A stretch of 64,000 nucleotides of DNA from Nitrososphaerota archaeon. GTDB lineage: Archaea; Thermoproteota; Nitrososphaeria; Nitrososphaerales; UBA183. The notes under the pieces are model-generated. The model was not told the DNA's origin and ran no database searches. It saw only the letters and a list, made by a program, of their open reading frames with translations. Shown here one piece after another: positions 1 through 8,046 of this stretch (position 1 is its first letter; every line of letters starts with the position of its first letter). Location of the stretch: the NCBI GenBank assembly GCA_027886865.1, contig JAPCJR010000008.1:29638-93637 (forward strand). Reading direction: 5' to 3'. Made by a program: the position numbers and the translations under genes.

Positions 1-278
1 AGCGCACGGCACTATCTCCGGAGGTCCGGGACATGATGGTCATAGACCCCGTGCCGGACGTCTTCCACGCCGGTCACGTGCACACCCTTGACGTGGGCAG
101 CTACAGAGGGACGCTCATCGTCAACTCGGGGACTTTCCAGGCCCAGACCCCGTTCCAGACGAACATGGGTCTTGACCCGATCTGCTCGATTGTGCCCATC
201 CTGAATCTGTCGACGCTGGAGGTCATCAAGAGGAATTTCACAAAGCTCAGCTTCGGAGACCTACAGCAGGCCCAGTAG
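1..278 (+). CDS. polB: DNA polymerase D small subunit DP1, C-terminal end (partial)
   Basis: The last 91 codons of the PolD small subunit (frame opens at base 3), the calcineurin-like exonuclease partner of the large subunit DP2. The fragment carries the family's closing signature: a PDVFHAGHVH metal-binding motif, then a VNSGT-F-QTPFQ-MG-DP block that matches DP1 C termini. It acts at the replication fork with DP2, encoded at 4.6-8.0 kb. Its stop lies inside the 3' end of the convergent cdc6 gene (18-bp overlap). The gene is cut by the window edge, not broken. The family assignment is secure from the motif block; nothing can be said about the N-terminal part. Confidence 0.88.
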   Translation, partial: RTALSPEVRDMMVIDPVPDVFHAGHVHTLDVGSYRGTLIVNSGTFQAQTPFQTNMGLDPICSIVPILNLSTLEVIKRNFTKLSFGDLQQAQ

Positions 279-1454
279 CTGAGATTCCTCAGCCATGACT
301 TTGCTCAGCGTGCTCGTGGGAATCAGCAATCGAATCCTCTTTGTCCTGCCTCTCCTGCCCTTGCTGACGACCGCGGCCTCCAGAAGGCCCAGAAGGTCGA
401 GCTCCGCAAGTATCCCGCTCACCCTCCTCTGGGTCAAGGCTTCGATTCCTAGCCTTCGTGCGATGCTGTCGTAGGCCATGTAAAGGTCACCGGTGTTGGT
501 GCCGTCCGGGAACCTCGAGGCCGTCAGGAGGACGAGCTTGTTCTGAATCGGAAGGGAACGGAGCGCGTCCTCGATCCTGTTGCTCTCTACTCTCTCAGAG
601 GCCCTTCGGATGCAGTCTTCCGTGACCTCGCGCATCCCTCCTCTTTCGGCGATTTCTCCTGCGACGCGGAGAAGATCCACGGCGCGCCTAGCATCGCCGT
701 GCTCCGAGCCCGCTAATGCTGCACACAGGTTGAGAACCGCGTCCGGAACCACGCTGGGCCTGAACGCGATTTTTGCCCTCGCAGCCAGGATGGCGTAAAG
801 CTCCTCCGTGGTGTATGGCGGGAACACAAGCTCCTCTTCTCCGAGGCTGCTCAGGACCCGTGGATCCAGTTCGTCCTTAAACTTGAGGTCGTTCGAGATT
901 CCCACAATGGTGAAGAATCCAGGTCCCACATTCTCGCCCGCACGAGTGAACTGGTAGAGGATGTCGTCACCGTAAGCGTTCACGAGATAGTCGATTTCGT
1001 CCAGAACTAGGATGAAGTGCACCTCGCTGTCTTTTATCGCATGGAATATTCTGTCCAACACGGTGCCGATTGACAGGCCCGTCCCCGGGATTCTTTCGGC
1101 TTCGCGCAGTGGTAGTGACTCGGCAATCTTCGCCAGTGTCCGGTACTCGGTGCTCGCTATCCTGCTGTTGACGTAGCATGTGGCTATCTTCCTCGAGACG
1201 TCTTGGGCGTGGAGCTTGTCTACGACAAGCCTGGCCACCGCAGTCTTGCCGGTCCCGGTCTTCCCGTATAGCAGCAGGTTCGACGGTTTGGATCCGTGCA
1301 AAGCTGGAGCTAGGATTTGTGCGACCTGTCTGATTTGACTCTCCCTGAAGGGTAGCTTGTCAGGCACGTACTCTGGTGATAGAGCGTCCCGATTCTGGAA
1401 GAGGGCCCGTCCCTCCTTCGCTCTGCGAAAAATCTCGTCTACAGAGTCGGGCAT
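261..1454 (-). CDS. cdc6: Orc1/Cdc6 replication initiator
   Basis: A 397-residue AAA+ initiator that binds origin recognition boxes and loads the MCM helicase. Walker A GKTGTGKT is at residues 64-71, Walker B LDEID at 151-155, a sensor-1 region (VGISNDLKF) follows, and the C-terminal third has the expected winged-helix character. Length is typical. The ATG at 1454 is preceded by a TATA-like element near 1485. A full origin recognition box (1498-1520) lies just upstream of that TATA, and a partial box (1463-1478) sits at the expected transcription start, so autoregulation is likely (inference). The gene borders the probable origin and is convergent with the DP1 gene. Confidence 0.95.
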   Translation of the reverse strand: MPDSVDEIFRRAKEGRALFQNRDALSPEYVPDKLPFRESQIRQVAQILAPALHGSKPSNLLLYGKTGTGKTAVARLVVDKLHAQDVSRKIATCYVNSRIASTEYRTLAKIAESLPLREAERIPGTGLSIGTVLDRIFHAIKDSEVHFILVLDEIDYLVNAYGDDILYQFTRAGENVGPGFFTIVGISNDLKFKDELDPRVLSSLGEEELVFPPYTTEELYAILAARAKIAFRPSVVPDAVLNLCAALAGSEHGDARRAVDLLRVAGEIAERGGMREVTEDCIRRASERVESNRIEDALRSLPIQNKLVLLTASRFPDGTNTGDLYMAYDSIARRLGIEALTQRRVSGILAELDLLGLLEAAVVSKGRRGRTKRIRLLIPTSTLSKVMAEESQLLGLL

Positions 1455-1497
1455 GGGTGTTCATCAGTGGAAATACTGGTCTAATTAAGGAGGAGTG

Positions 1498-1520
1498 TCC
1501 CCCTGCGTTTCCACTGGAGT
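1498..1520 (-). promoter_or_regulatory. Origin recognition box 1
   Basis: Read on the minus strand it contains CTCCAGTGGAAAC followed by a G run, matching the pan-archaeal ORB core and G-string. It lies immediately upstream of the cdc6 TATA-like element. Confidence 0.8.
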
Positions 1521-1594
1521 TTTTGTAAGAAGATGGGGAACTTGAACTATACTAAAGTAAGAAGATGCTCGCTCTTGGCTCGATCTATCTCTTA

Positions 1595-1757
1595 TTCACT
1601 CTAATCGACTAGCAATCATAACAATCACTCTACATTTCATCTCCAACTCCCAGTCCCACACGGTGACAAAACTCCAGTGGAAACATACGGGTCCCTCTAG
1701 AGATGTGAATAGCCTGTGAACTCCTTCTCCCACTAAACAACCTTCACTCTAATCGAC
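1595..1757 (+). repeat. 15-bp direct repeat pair in the origin
   Basis: TTCACTCTAATCGAC occurs exactly at 1595-1609 and 1743-1757, flanking ORB2. It does not resemble the ORB core, so it may bind a different factor. Function unknown. Confidence 0.7.
1671..1693 (+). promoter_or_regulatory. Origin recognition box 2
   Basis: ACTCCAGTGGAAAC on the plus strand followed by a shorter G run. It is inverted relative to box 1 across the AT-rich interval, an arrangement known from other archaeal origins. Confidence 0.8.
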
Positions 1758-1932
1758 CCAATACGGCCACGTACGGCCACGTTCACAGAAACAAGGCCTG
1801 ATTGCACCCCTGTGTTTCCACTGCAGCCACTATTCGAGCTAACCTGTATGGGCCACTGTGAACCCATGTGAAGACGCGTTTCCACCTCAACAAGCGGTCA
1901 AGGTTTGTTCGCGCCAGGTTCACAACTTCACA
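1704..1932. promoter_or_regulatory. Cluster of seven TGTGAA/TTCACA hexamers
   Basis: TGTGAA at 1704, 1715, 1857 and 1867, and TTCACA at 1782, 1919 and 1927. Three are close direct pairs spaced 11, 10 and 8 bp start to start, as expected for protein binding on one helix face. Chance would give far fewer than one in this length at this base composition. The cluster runs to the promoter of the winged-helix gene that starts near 1975. The same hexamer forms the inverted repeat before cdvB (63710-63729). Confidence 0.5.
1804..1825 (-). promoter_or_regulatory. Origin recognition box 3
   Basis: On the minus strand GCAGTGGAAACACAGGGG: the core with one change before CAGTGG and a clear G run. A weaker copy (GTGGAAACGC on the minus strand) follows at 1876-1889. 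Confidence 0.75.
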
Positions 1933-1974
1933 CCACCCTTGGTTTTATGGGGCCCCTCAGACCATCTTTTACGC

Positions 1975-2376
1975 TTGCGAAAGAAGGTCAAGGTGGAGAT
2001 TACTGACGAGGACGGGACAACCTATTCTCTCGCGCTGCACGGCAAGTTCTCCCAAGACAAAGTGATGCGCATGATGGAGCTGATCGACCTCTTCGGCCCG
2101 GGCGGCCGCAACACGGCTCAACTGCTCCCCCCGGACGAGTCCACGGCATATGGGAAGATACTGAAGCTGATCCAATCCTCATACTCGGTTAAGGAGTTCT
2201 CTTCCGCAGACATAGCCCGTGACTACGAAGAGAGCCACGGCTCCTCTATCCCCTTGAGCACTGTATCGACTTACCTTTCCAGGCAGGCTGACAGGGGAAT
2301 CCTCAGTCGTCAGAAGTTCGGGAATTCGTGGGTGTACCGCCTTGTACACGTCTCCAGCGGTCAGCTGGCCACGTAA
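1975..2376 (+). CDS. Origin-flanking winged-helix protein
   Basis: Predicted 133-residue protein. The N-terminal part (VKVEITDEDGTTYSLALHG) looks like a small beta domain followed by a helix, and the last 80 residues read as a winged helix (SSADIARDYEE, then PLSTVSTYLSRQADRGIL). I chose TTG at 1975 because a TTTTAT box at 1943-1948 predicts transcription to begin almost on it. An upstream in-frame GTG at 1858 would add 39 residues with no domain character, placed inside an ORB-like site. It is the first gene downstream of the origin and overlaps the convergent membrane winged-helix gene by 16 bp. Probably a DNA-binding regulator; ligand and targets unknown. Confidence 0.65.
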   Translation: MRKKVKVEITDEDGTTYSLALHGKFSQDKVMRMMELIDLFGPGGRNTAQLLPPDESTAYGKILKLIQSSYSVKEFSSADIARDYEESHGSSIPLSTVSTYLSRQADRGILSRQKFGNSWVYRLVHVSSGQLAT

Positions 2377-2918
2377 GACCTGCCGCTGTCAGTGATTTCG
2401 TACACATAGGGTTTGTTCCTATCGTTCCTGACCACGAGACCACGGTCGAAGAGGGTCTTCATCAGCCGGGCCGTATGCTCCCTAGATCTCCCGACCTCCT
2501 CCTTGATTTGCGCTGAGGTTCTTGGCCCCTGCGCCAGGAGACGAAGAACCTTCGTCTCCGTCTCGGTGCCTTCCGCGTGTTGAACTGTTGGAGTGACTAC
2601 CCTGATTACCTCACCAGGAGTGGCCGCCTTGGTCTGTACAGCGCCTGCTTGAGTCGGGGCTGTTCTGGCGACAGGTGCCGCAGGTTGCGAGAGACCCATT
2701 CTTGATGAGAGAACCTCGGTCTTCGCCATCAAGTCGATGATTCGAGTGTCTACAACAGAGAAGCGCGAGTTAACCGAGTCCCATACGTCCTTGGCCAGTC
2801 TCGTGGACTTGTCCGCCTCCTCAACCATCTTCGTATACCGAGCGAGCAGCGTAGCCAGAATGACGACAGACGCTACGATTACGGCTGCAGCCGCGCCAAC
2901 AACATAGTCGTCCAACAA
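2361..2918 (-). CDS. Membrane-anchored winged-helix protein
   Basis: A 185-residue protein with a clear order of parts: one transmembrane helix (about 6-26), a charged probable coiled coil (about 30-75), a Pro/Ala/Thr-rich linker (about 78-112) and a C-terminal winged helix (about 118-180) with TSAQIKEEVGRSREHTARLMKTL as the likely recognition region. It would sit at the cytoplasmic membrane with its DNA-binding domain in the cytosol. Start is TTG at 2918, followed by a second TTG codon. Its promoter holds an inverted repeat and three direct repeats (2925-2991), suggesting tight, perhaps self, regulation. Role unknown; a link between membrane and origin DNA is speculative. Confidence 0.7.
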   Translation of the reverse strand: MLDDYVVGAAAAVIVASVVILATLLARYTKMVEEADKSTRLAKDVWDSVNSRFSVVDTRIIDLMAKTEVLSSRMGLSQPAAPVARTAPTQAGAVQTKAATPGEVIRVVTPTVQHAEGTETETKVLRLLAQGPRTSAQIKEEVGRSREHTARLMKTLFDRGLVVRNDRNKPYVYEITDSGRSYVAS

Positions 2919-2924
2919 GATAGG

Positions 2925-2991
2925 TCACACCCCTGTGTGATGTTACATGATATAAGCTTGAATGACATCATACAATGACATCATGACATCA
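2925..2991 (-). promoter_or_regulatory. Promoter with inverted and direct repeats
   Basis: Control region of the membrane winged-helix gene. TCACAC (2925-2930) and GTGTGA (2935-2940) form a perfect inverted repeat with a 4-base gap at the expected transcription start. A TATA-like CTTATAT (minus strand) lies at about 2951-2957. ATGACATCA is repeated at 2962-2970, 2975-2983 and 2983-2991, the last overlapping the end of the next gene. Confidence 0.55.
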
Positions 2992-3403
2992 CGATACGGT
3001 CAGCGAGAACCTTCACTAAAGCGATGACTTCGGGCAGCTTCTCGGGATCCATGTCCGCAGGAATCCTTGAGACGGTAGAAATCAACTTCTCCACGTCCTC
3101 TGACCTCAGCAAGCCCATCTGGACCGCAGTCGCCACGGTGAAGAGGGACTGCGTAATGTTCTTCCTGGCTTGAGTGAGAATCCTGTAATGGGTACCGCGA
3201 CTTATACCACTATTCTTTCGTATTTTTAGTGCATTATCCATTTTAATTTCATTTTGCAGGAGCGCTCGATGTATTTTTAGAGTCTCTACTTGAATCCTGG
3301 TCAAAGAAGAGAGATTGGCGATTGCCTCCGAGGAAGAACTCAACAAGAATCGCGTAATACAATAATGTATTAAGCATTTTTCTACCACTTTTACATAATC
3401 CAC
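2981..3403 (-). CDS. Small HTH-like protein, AT-rich gene
   Basis: A 140-residue soluble protein of no named family that I can assign. The middle (KNSGISRGTHYRILTQARKNI) has helix-turn-helix character and the C-terminal half (about 90-140) is helical and acidic. From memory, similar proteins recur in Thaumarchaeota, but this was not checked. Start is GTG at 3403, with a TATA-like element near 3431 that makes it nearly leaderless. The first half of the gene and its upstream region are clearly more AT-rich than the surroundings, hinting at a different history. It is the third DNA-binding-type gene in a row beside the origin. Confidence 0.6.
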   Translation of the reverse strand: MDYVKVVEKCLIHYCITRFLLSSSSEAIANLSSLTRIQVETLKIHRALLQNEIKMDNALKIRKNSGISRGTHYRILTQARKNITQSLFTVATAVQMGLLRSEDVEKLISTVSRIPADMDPEKLPEVIALVKVLADRIVMS

Positions 3404-3526
3404 ATCTTTTTCAGAATAAACATGTATAATTTTACATTTATTCTAGTTGTATCGATAAATCTCCCTTCAGTAGACACTCTAGCTTCAGAATAATATTTAT
3501 GCAGGTCTCGAGGAGCTCTCGCTGAC

Positions 3527-3781
3527 ATGGGTAGAAGACGCCGTAAAGTGCTAAGACAGACTCACAAGAGCTTACCGAAGGTATTCAGTTGTCCTCGTTG
3601 CGGTGTGGTCGCCGTTCGCATCACATCACAACTTGATGAAGCATCACAAGATTATGTGATGGTGGTCGCGTGCGGCAATGCGAGCTGTCGCTTGCGGAGG
3701 GAGTTCAGGTACCCGACCGAGCGGCCTGAGATCGATGTCTATAACAGCTTCGTGGATGAGTTCGTCAGAACCAGTGGCTAG
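3527..3781 (+). CDS. elf1: Elf1-like transcription elongation factor
   Basis: An 84-residue zinc-ribbon protein: a basic N terminus (MGRRRRK), CPRCG, a second Cys pair (CGNASC), and the DVYNSFVDEF ending typical of archaeal Elf1. Elf1 binds elongating RNA polymerase. Start is ATG at 3527 with a TATA-like AATATTTATG about 27 bases upstream, giving a leaderless mRNA. It begins a plus-strand operon: GGGP synthase starts 1 base after its stop, and PolD DP2 follows. Confidence 0.85.
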   Translation: MGRRRRKVLRQTHKSLPKVFSCPRCGVVAVRITSQLDEASQDYVMVVACGNASCRLRREFRYPTERPEIDVYNSFVDEFVRTSG

Positions 3782-3782
3782 C

Positions 3783-4541
3783 ATGAGCCTAAGAGGCCCA
3801 ACAGAGACCCGTCTCGCCTCTCGCAAGAGAGGATTGACGGGCCTGGCAGCCCTCATCGACCCAGACAATTTCGACAAGAGACGCGCCATCCTTGTCGCTA
3901 AGACCGCAGAGAAGCTGGGATTCAGCTGCGTCTTCATCGGGGGTTCTACTCTCGGCGACCAATCACACCTGGATGAGATTGTGCTCGCTGTGAAGCGTGG
4001 CGTCACATGCCCTGTGATATTGTTCCCAGGAAACATCACGGGAATATCACGTCACGCGGACGCAATCCTCTTCAGCTCGCTGCTAAATTCCACTAACACC
4101 TACTTCATAGTGGGGGCGCAAGCCCTAGGAGCGATTCAAGTCCACCGTTATCACCTCGAAGCCATACCAATGGGTTACCTCGTCTTCGGAGACGAGAGCA
4201 CAACCAGCTTCATAGGTCAAGTGCGCCCGATACCCTATGCTAAGCCCGCTGTCGCCGTGATGTACGCACTGGCGGCCCAATACCTCGGGATGCGCGCCCT
4301 GTACCTCGAGGCCGGAAGCGGGTCAGACCATCCTATGCCTGTGGACTTGGTCAAGGCTGTCAGGAAACACTTCGAAGGGCTCCTCATTGTGGGAGGAGGC
4401 ATAACCACACCGCAGACCGCGACCAAACTGGCCGACGCCGGCGCGGACTTGCTGGTCATCGGCAACCTACTGGAGACGAAAGACTTCGAGAGAAAACTGC
4501 TCCCGATAACCCAGGCGCTGAGGGACAAGCTTAAGCACTAA
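3783..4541 (+). CDS. Geranylgeranylglyceryl phosphate synthase
   Basis: A TIM-barrel prenyltransferase that joins geranylgeranyl diphosphate to sn-glycerol-1-phosphate, the first ether bond of archaeal lipids. Visible signatures: LIDPDNF near the N terminus, CPVILFPGN, the LEAGSGSDHPM segment and LIVGGGI, which form the phosphate and prenyl binding sites. The ATG at 3783 gives 252 residues, the usual length. It is one base from the elf1 stop, and DP2 follows after 21 bases, so lipid synthesis and replication genes share a transcript. Peripheral-membrane or cytosolic. Confidence 0.93.
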   Translation: MSLRGPTETRLASRKRGLTGLAALIDPDNFDKRRAILVAKTAEKLGFSCVFIGGSTLGDQSHLDEIVLAVKRGVTCPVILFPGNITGISRHADAILFSSLLNSTNTYFIVGAQALGAIQVHRYHLEAIPMGYLVFGDESTTSFIGQVRPIPYAKPAVAVMYALAAQYLGMRALYLEAGSGSDHPMPVDLVKAVRKHFEGLLIVGGGITTPQTATKLADAGADLLVIGNLLETKDFERKLLPITQALRDKLKH

Positions 4542-4562
4542 TTTCGCGCAACAGTAGAAACG

Positions 4563-7500
4563 TTGCCCTTCAAGGCTAGCTCGGCCTGGGAGCACAGCAA
4601 GAAGCTCACCGTCTTCCCTGCCGACCTCGAGTCCTACTACGGCGACATACTGAGCCAGTACGAATCGGCCTACAACACCGCAGAGGAAGCGAAGTCGAAG
4701 GGCCTCGACCCTAACGAAATAGTCGAGTCGAAGACGGTCTTCGACCTCGCTGACCGCGTGAACGAGATGCTCGGACTCTCGCAGTTCGAAGGTCTCGCCG
4801 AAAGGCTCCGTCACCTCCTCCACACTACCACGAAGGAGAGGGCCACGCTGACGATTGCTGAAGAAATCGCCCTCGGCAAGTTCGGCGCGATGAGCACTGA
4901 CCAAGCCCTGCAGTACGCGGTCAGGGCCGGGTTGGCCGTGATCACCGACGGTGTCACCGTCGCTCCCATACAAGGAATCTCCACGGTCGTAATAAGAAAG
5001 AACGACGACAACACCGAGTACGCGTCGATCTCCTACGCAGGACCTATGAGGTCCGCGGGAGGAACCGAGGCCGCATTCTCCGTGCTGATTGCGGATGTCG
5101 TAGCGAAGAAGCTCGGGTTGTCGCCCTATAGGGCGCGCGAAGAGGAGATAGCGAGATACATCGAAGAGCTCAGGGTGTACGAGCGCGAGGTCGGGAGCTT
5201 CCAGTACCGGGTCTCAGACTCAGACGTCCGAGTCGCCCTCTCGAACCTCCCCGTGGAGATCGACGGCGTCGAGACCGACCCGTTCGAGGTCGTGGTCCAC
5301 AGGAACCTGAAGAGGGTCGCGACGGACAGGGTGAGAGGAGGAGCCCTCCGCGTCCTCAATGACGGGGTCATCGGGAGGGCGCACAAACTGGCGAAGATAC
5401 TGAAGGAGCTCCAGCTGACAGGGTGGGACTGGCTACCCGAGCTCAAGGGAGGGAAGCAGCAGTCCACTGGAGAGACCGAAAAAGTCGGCGCCCACTTCGA
5501 GGAGGTGATCTCGGGGCGCCCTGTCATCTCTTCGCCCAACACCCGCGGGGGCCTGAGGATAAGGTATGGAAGGGCAATGAACACGGGCCTCTCCACCGTG
5601 GGCATCCACCCTGCAATCCCCGCCCTGCTGGACAACTGCGTGGTCGTGGGCACCCAAGTAAAGGTCGACCTCCCCGGAAAGGCCGCCACAATCGCGTTCG
5701 TGGACTCAATAGAGGGACCGACCGTCCGCCTGAAGGACGGCTCCGTGCGACGCATTAACAGCCTCGCCGACGCGGAGCGCTTCCACGACTCATTGGAGCT
5801 CATAATCGACATGGGCGACGCGCTCATCAGCTACGGCGACTTTCTGGAGAACAACAAGACGCTGGGAGTCTCCCCCTACGTGACGGAGTGGTGGCTTGAA
5901 GACCTCAAAGCGGCTGCAAACGCCTCTCCACCAGAGATCGGCTCACTAGATCCGGCGAGGCTCGCCGCTATCCTCGGCGGCGCTCTCCCCTCGCCCGAGG
6001 AGGCGCTCGACATCTCGCGCAAGCTCGGCGTGCCCCTTCACCCCTCGTACACCCCGCGGTTCGACAGGGTCTCCCCGGAGGAAATCCTAGAATTGCGCAA
6101 CGCCATGAGCCAATCCGGGCGTGATATCGACGTAGACATCACATCACATCACACCAAGGAGGCCTTGCAACACCTCCTGGTGCCATACACCCGCAACAAG
6201 GACACCGCAATCGTCTCCGACGAATGGGGTATCGTGCTGGGCGCGCTCATGGGGCTGGGCGGCCCTGACATCACGGATGCATCCCCCTGGAACCCGGACG
6301 GAGCCTTGGAGCTTGTACGTCATCTCTCGGGGGTAAGAGTGGGGAAGCAGACGACCGGGACCGTAGGGATGAGAGTGGGGAGGCCTGAGAAGGCGATGCT
6401 CAGGCACATGAAGCCCCCGGTCCATGTCCTCTTCCCGGTGGGCGCGGCCGGCGGCAGCGCGAGGGACCTGCTCGCAGCGGCAAAGCACGGCAGCATGAGG
6501 GTCGACATGGTCAACATAATGTGCCCTTCGTGCGGGAAGCGAAAGCTTTCCAGCAGGTGCGAGGATTGCGGCGAGGCGACCATCCGCTTCCTGTCGTGTC
6601 CACGGTGCAGCCAGATCATAAACGCGGAGGAGGGCCAGAGCTGCCCGAAATGCAGGGTCGAGGGGGTCACGCACTCGAACTACAACCTCGACATCAAGAC
6701 CACCGTCGACGCGGTCCTAAGGAAGGTCCCCGACATCGCTCGCGGCACCATCAAAGGCGTCAGGGGCCTGTCGAGCGGCTCGAAGTACGCGGAACCGATT
6801 GAGAAGGGGGCCCTCCGCAGCAAGCACGAGATCTACGTCTACAAGGATGGGACAGCGCGTGTAGACGTGACCAACGCACCCCTCACCCACTTCAGGCCCA
6901 GCAACATACGCACCGATATATCGACGCTGCGCTCCTTGGGGTACGATATCGACAAGGATGGCAGGCCTCTCGTCGACGCGGAGCAGCTCGTCGCGCTCAA
7001 GCCACAAGACGTCGTAATTCCGGAGAACACGGCGCGCGACCTCGTGAGGGTGGCGTCGTTCGTGGACGACGAGCTTGAGACGGTCTACGGACTCGCGCGA
7101 TTCTATAACGTGAAGACGGTGGACGACCTCAGAGGCAAGGTGGTCGTGGGCCTCGCACCCCACACCTCTGTGGGAGTGGCCGCAAGAGTCATCGGGTTTT
7201 CAAACGCGCAAGTGTGTTTCGCCAACCCATGCTGGCACTCCGCCAAACGGCGAGACTGCGACGGGGACGGCGACTCGGTCCTGTTGCTTCTAGACATATT
7301 CCTCAACTTCTCGGTCGAGTACATACCCACACAAATCGGAGGGCTGATGGACACGCCGCTCCTGATCCAGCCGATAATCCTCCCCGCCGAGGTCGACGAC
7401 CAGGCCCACAACTTCGACGTGGCGTGGAAGTATCCTCTCGCCTTCTACCAGGCGACCGAGTCTTCCCCTAACGCCTCGAAGGTCTCCGGACTGATCGAGA

Positions 7501-8042
7501 CTATCCGCAACAGGGTAAACCTACAAGACCAGTTCTACAACTACGGCTTCACTCACAGCACGAGCTCGATTACCATAAAGAGCTCGCGAAGCGCCTATTC
7601 GACCCTGAACACCCTGTCTGACAAGATATCCAAGCAAATCGAGGTGGCCGAAAAAATCGAGGCGGTCTCCGCGAAGCAGGTGGTGGAGTCGATTATCAAG
7701 ACCCACCTGATCAGGGACATAATGGGGAACATGAAGAAGTACTCGACCCAGTCGTTCAAGTGCAGGGCCTGTAGCCGGACCTTGCGCAGGCCTACGGTCT
7801 CGGCGCGCTGCGAGGTCTGCGGAGGGGAGCTGAGGGAGACGCTCACCAGGGGCTCCGTCGAGAAGTATCTCGCAATCGCGAGGAGGCTCGCTCACGAGTA
7901 CGACGTGGACGAGTACATCAGGGAGAGGCTCGACCTGCTGGTGAGGGAGATGGACCAGCTCTTCCCCGCCAGGGAGAAGAGCACGCAGTCCGAGCTCACC
8001 GACTTCGGCAAAGGCCCCGAGCCGAGCCTGGTCATCGAGTGA
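4563..8042 (+). CDS. polC: DNA polymerase D large subunit DP2
   Basis: The 1159-residue catalytic subunit of archaeal replicative polymerase D, whose core is of the two-barrel type shared with RNA polymerases. The metal-binding motif DCDGDGDS is near residues 897-905. A zinc cluster starts near residue 653 (CPSCGK, then CEDCG, CPRCS and CPKC) and a second lies near 1066 (CRACS, then CEVC). Start is TTG at 4563. The C-terminal tail ends with a Q-S-E-L-T-D-F-G segment resembling a PCNA-interacting box. Third gene of the elf1 operon. No intein or frameshift was seen. Its partner DP1 ends at 278. Confidence 0.96.
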   Translation: MPFKASSAWEHSKKLTVFPADLESYYGDILSQYESAYNTAEEAKSKGLDPNEIVESKTVFDLADRVNEMLGLSQFEGLAERLRHLLHTTTKERATLTIAEEIALGKFGAMSTDQALQYAVRAGLAVITDGVTVAPIQGISTVVIRKNDDNTEYASISYAGPMRSAGGTEAAFSVLIADVVAKKLGLSPYRAREEEIARYIEELRVYEREVGSFQYRVSDSDVRVALSNLPVEIDGVETDPFEVVVHRNLKRVATDRVRGGALRVLNDGVIGRAHKLAKILKELQLTGWDWLPELKGGKQQSTGETEKVGAHFEEVISGRPVISSPNTRGGLRIRYGRAMNTGLSTVGIHPAIPALLDNCVVVGTQVKVDLPGKAATIAFVDSIEGPTVRLKDGSVRRINSLADAERFHDSLELIIDMGDALISYGDFLENNKTLGVSPYVTEWWLEDLKAAANASPPEIGSLDPARLAAILGGALPSPEEALDISRKLGVPLHPSYTPRFDRVSPEEILELRNAMSQSGRDIDVDITSHHTKEALQHLLVPYTRNKDTAIVSDEWGIVLGALMGLGGPDITDASPWNPDGALELVRHLSGVRVGKQTTGTVGMRVGRPEKAMLRHMKPPVHVLFPVGAAGGSARDLLAAAKHGSMRVDMVNIMCPSCGKRKLSSRCEDCGEATIRFLSCPRCSQIINAEEGQSCPKCRVEGVTHSNYNLDIKTTVDAVLRKVPDIARGTIKGVRGLSSGSKYAEPIEKGALRSKHEIYVYKDGTARVDVTNAPLTHFRPSNIRTDISTLRSLGYDIDKDGRPLVDAEQLVALKPQDVVIPENTARDLVRVASFVDDELETVYGLARFYNVKTVDDLRGKVVVGLAPHTSVGVAARVIGFSNAQVCFANPCWHSAKRRDCDGDGDSVLLLLDIFLNFSVEYIPTQIGGLMDTPLLIQPIILPAEVDDQAHNFDVAWKYPLAFYQATESSPNASKVSGLIETIRNRVNLQDQFYNYGFTHSTSSITIKSSRSAYSTLNTLSDKISKQIEVAEKIEAVSAKQVVESIIKTHLIRDIMGNMKKYSTQSFKCRACSRTLRRPTVSARCEVCGGELRETLTRGSVEKYLAIARRLAHEYDVDEYIRERLDLLVREMDQLFPAREKSTQSELTDFGKGPEPSLVIE

Positions 8043-8046
8043 CCGC

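Larger units (their letters stand above)
1455..1974. other. Probable chromosomal replication origin
   Basis: Gene-free stretch of about 520 bp beside cdc6. It holds three good matches to the archaeal origin recognition box (core CCAGTGGAAAC followed by a G run) at 1498-1520 (-), 1671-1693 (+) and 1804-1825 (-), plus partial copies at 1463-1478 and 1876-1889. The interval between the first two boxes (about 1521-1665) is AT-rich against a GC-rich genome and could be the unwinding element. Also present: a 15-bp direct repeat, two copies of TAAGAAGATG (1527-1536, 1558-1567), a tandem ACGGCCACGT repeat (1763-1780) and seven TGTGAA/TTCACA hexamers. Boxes, AT-rich tract and adjacent initiator gene match the known archaeal origin plan; origin activity itself is inferred. 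Confidence 0.8.

Noticed and set aside
1858..1974. Upstream GTG start for the origin-flanking winged-helix gene
   Set aside because: The extra residues have no domain character, cover an ORB-like site and TGTGAA motifs, and lie upstream of the best TATA-TTG arrangement.
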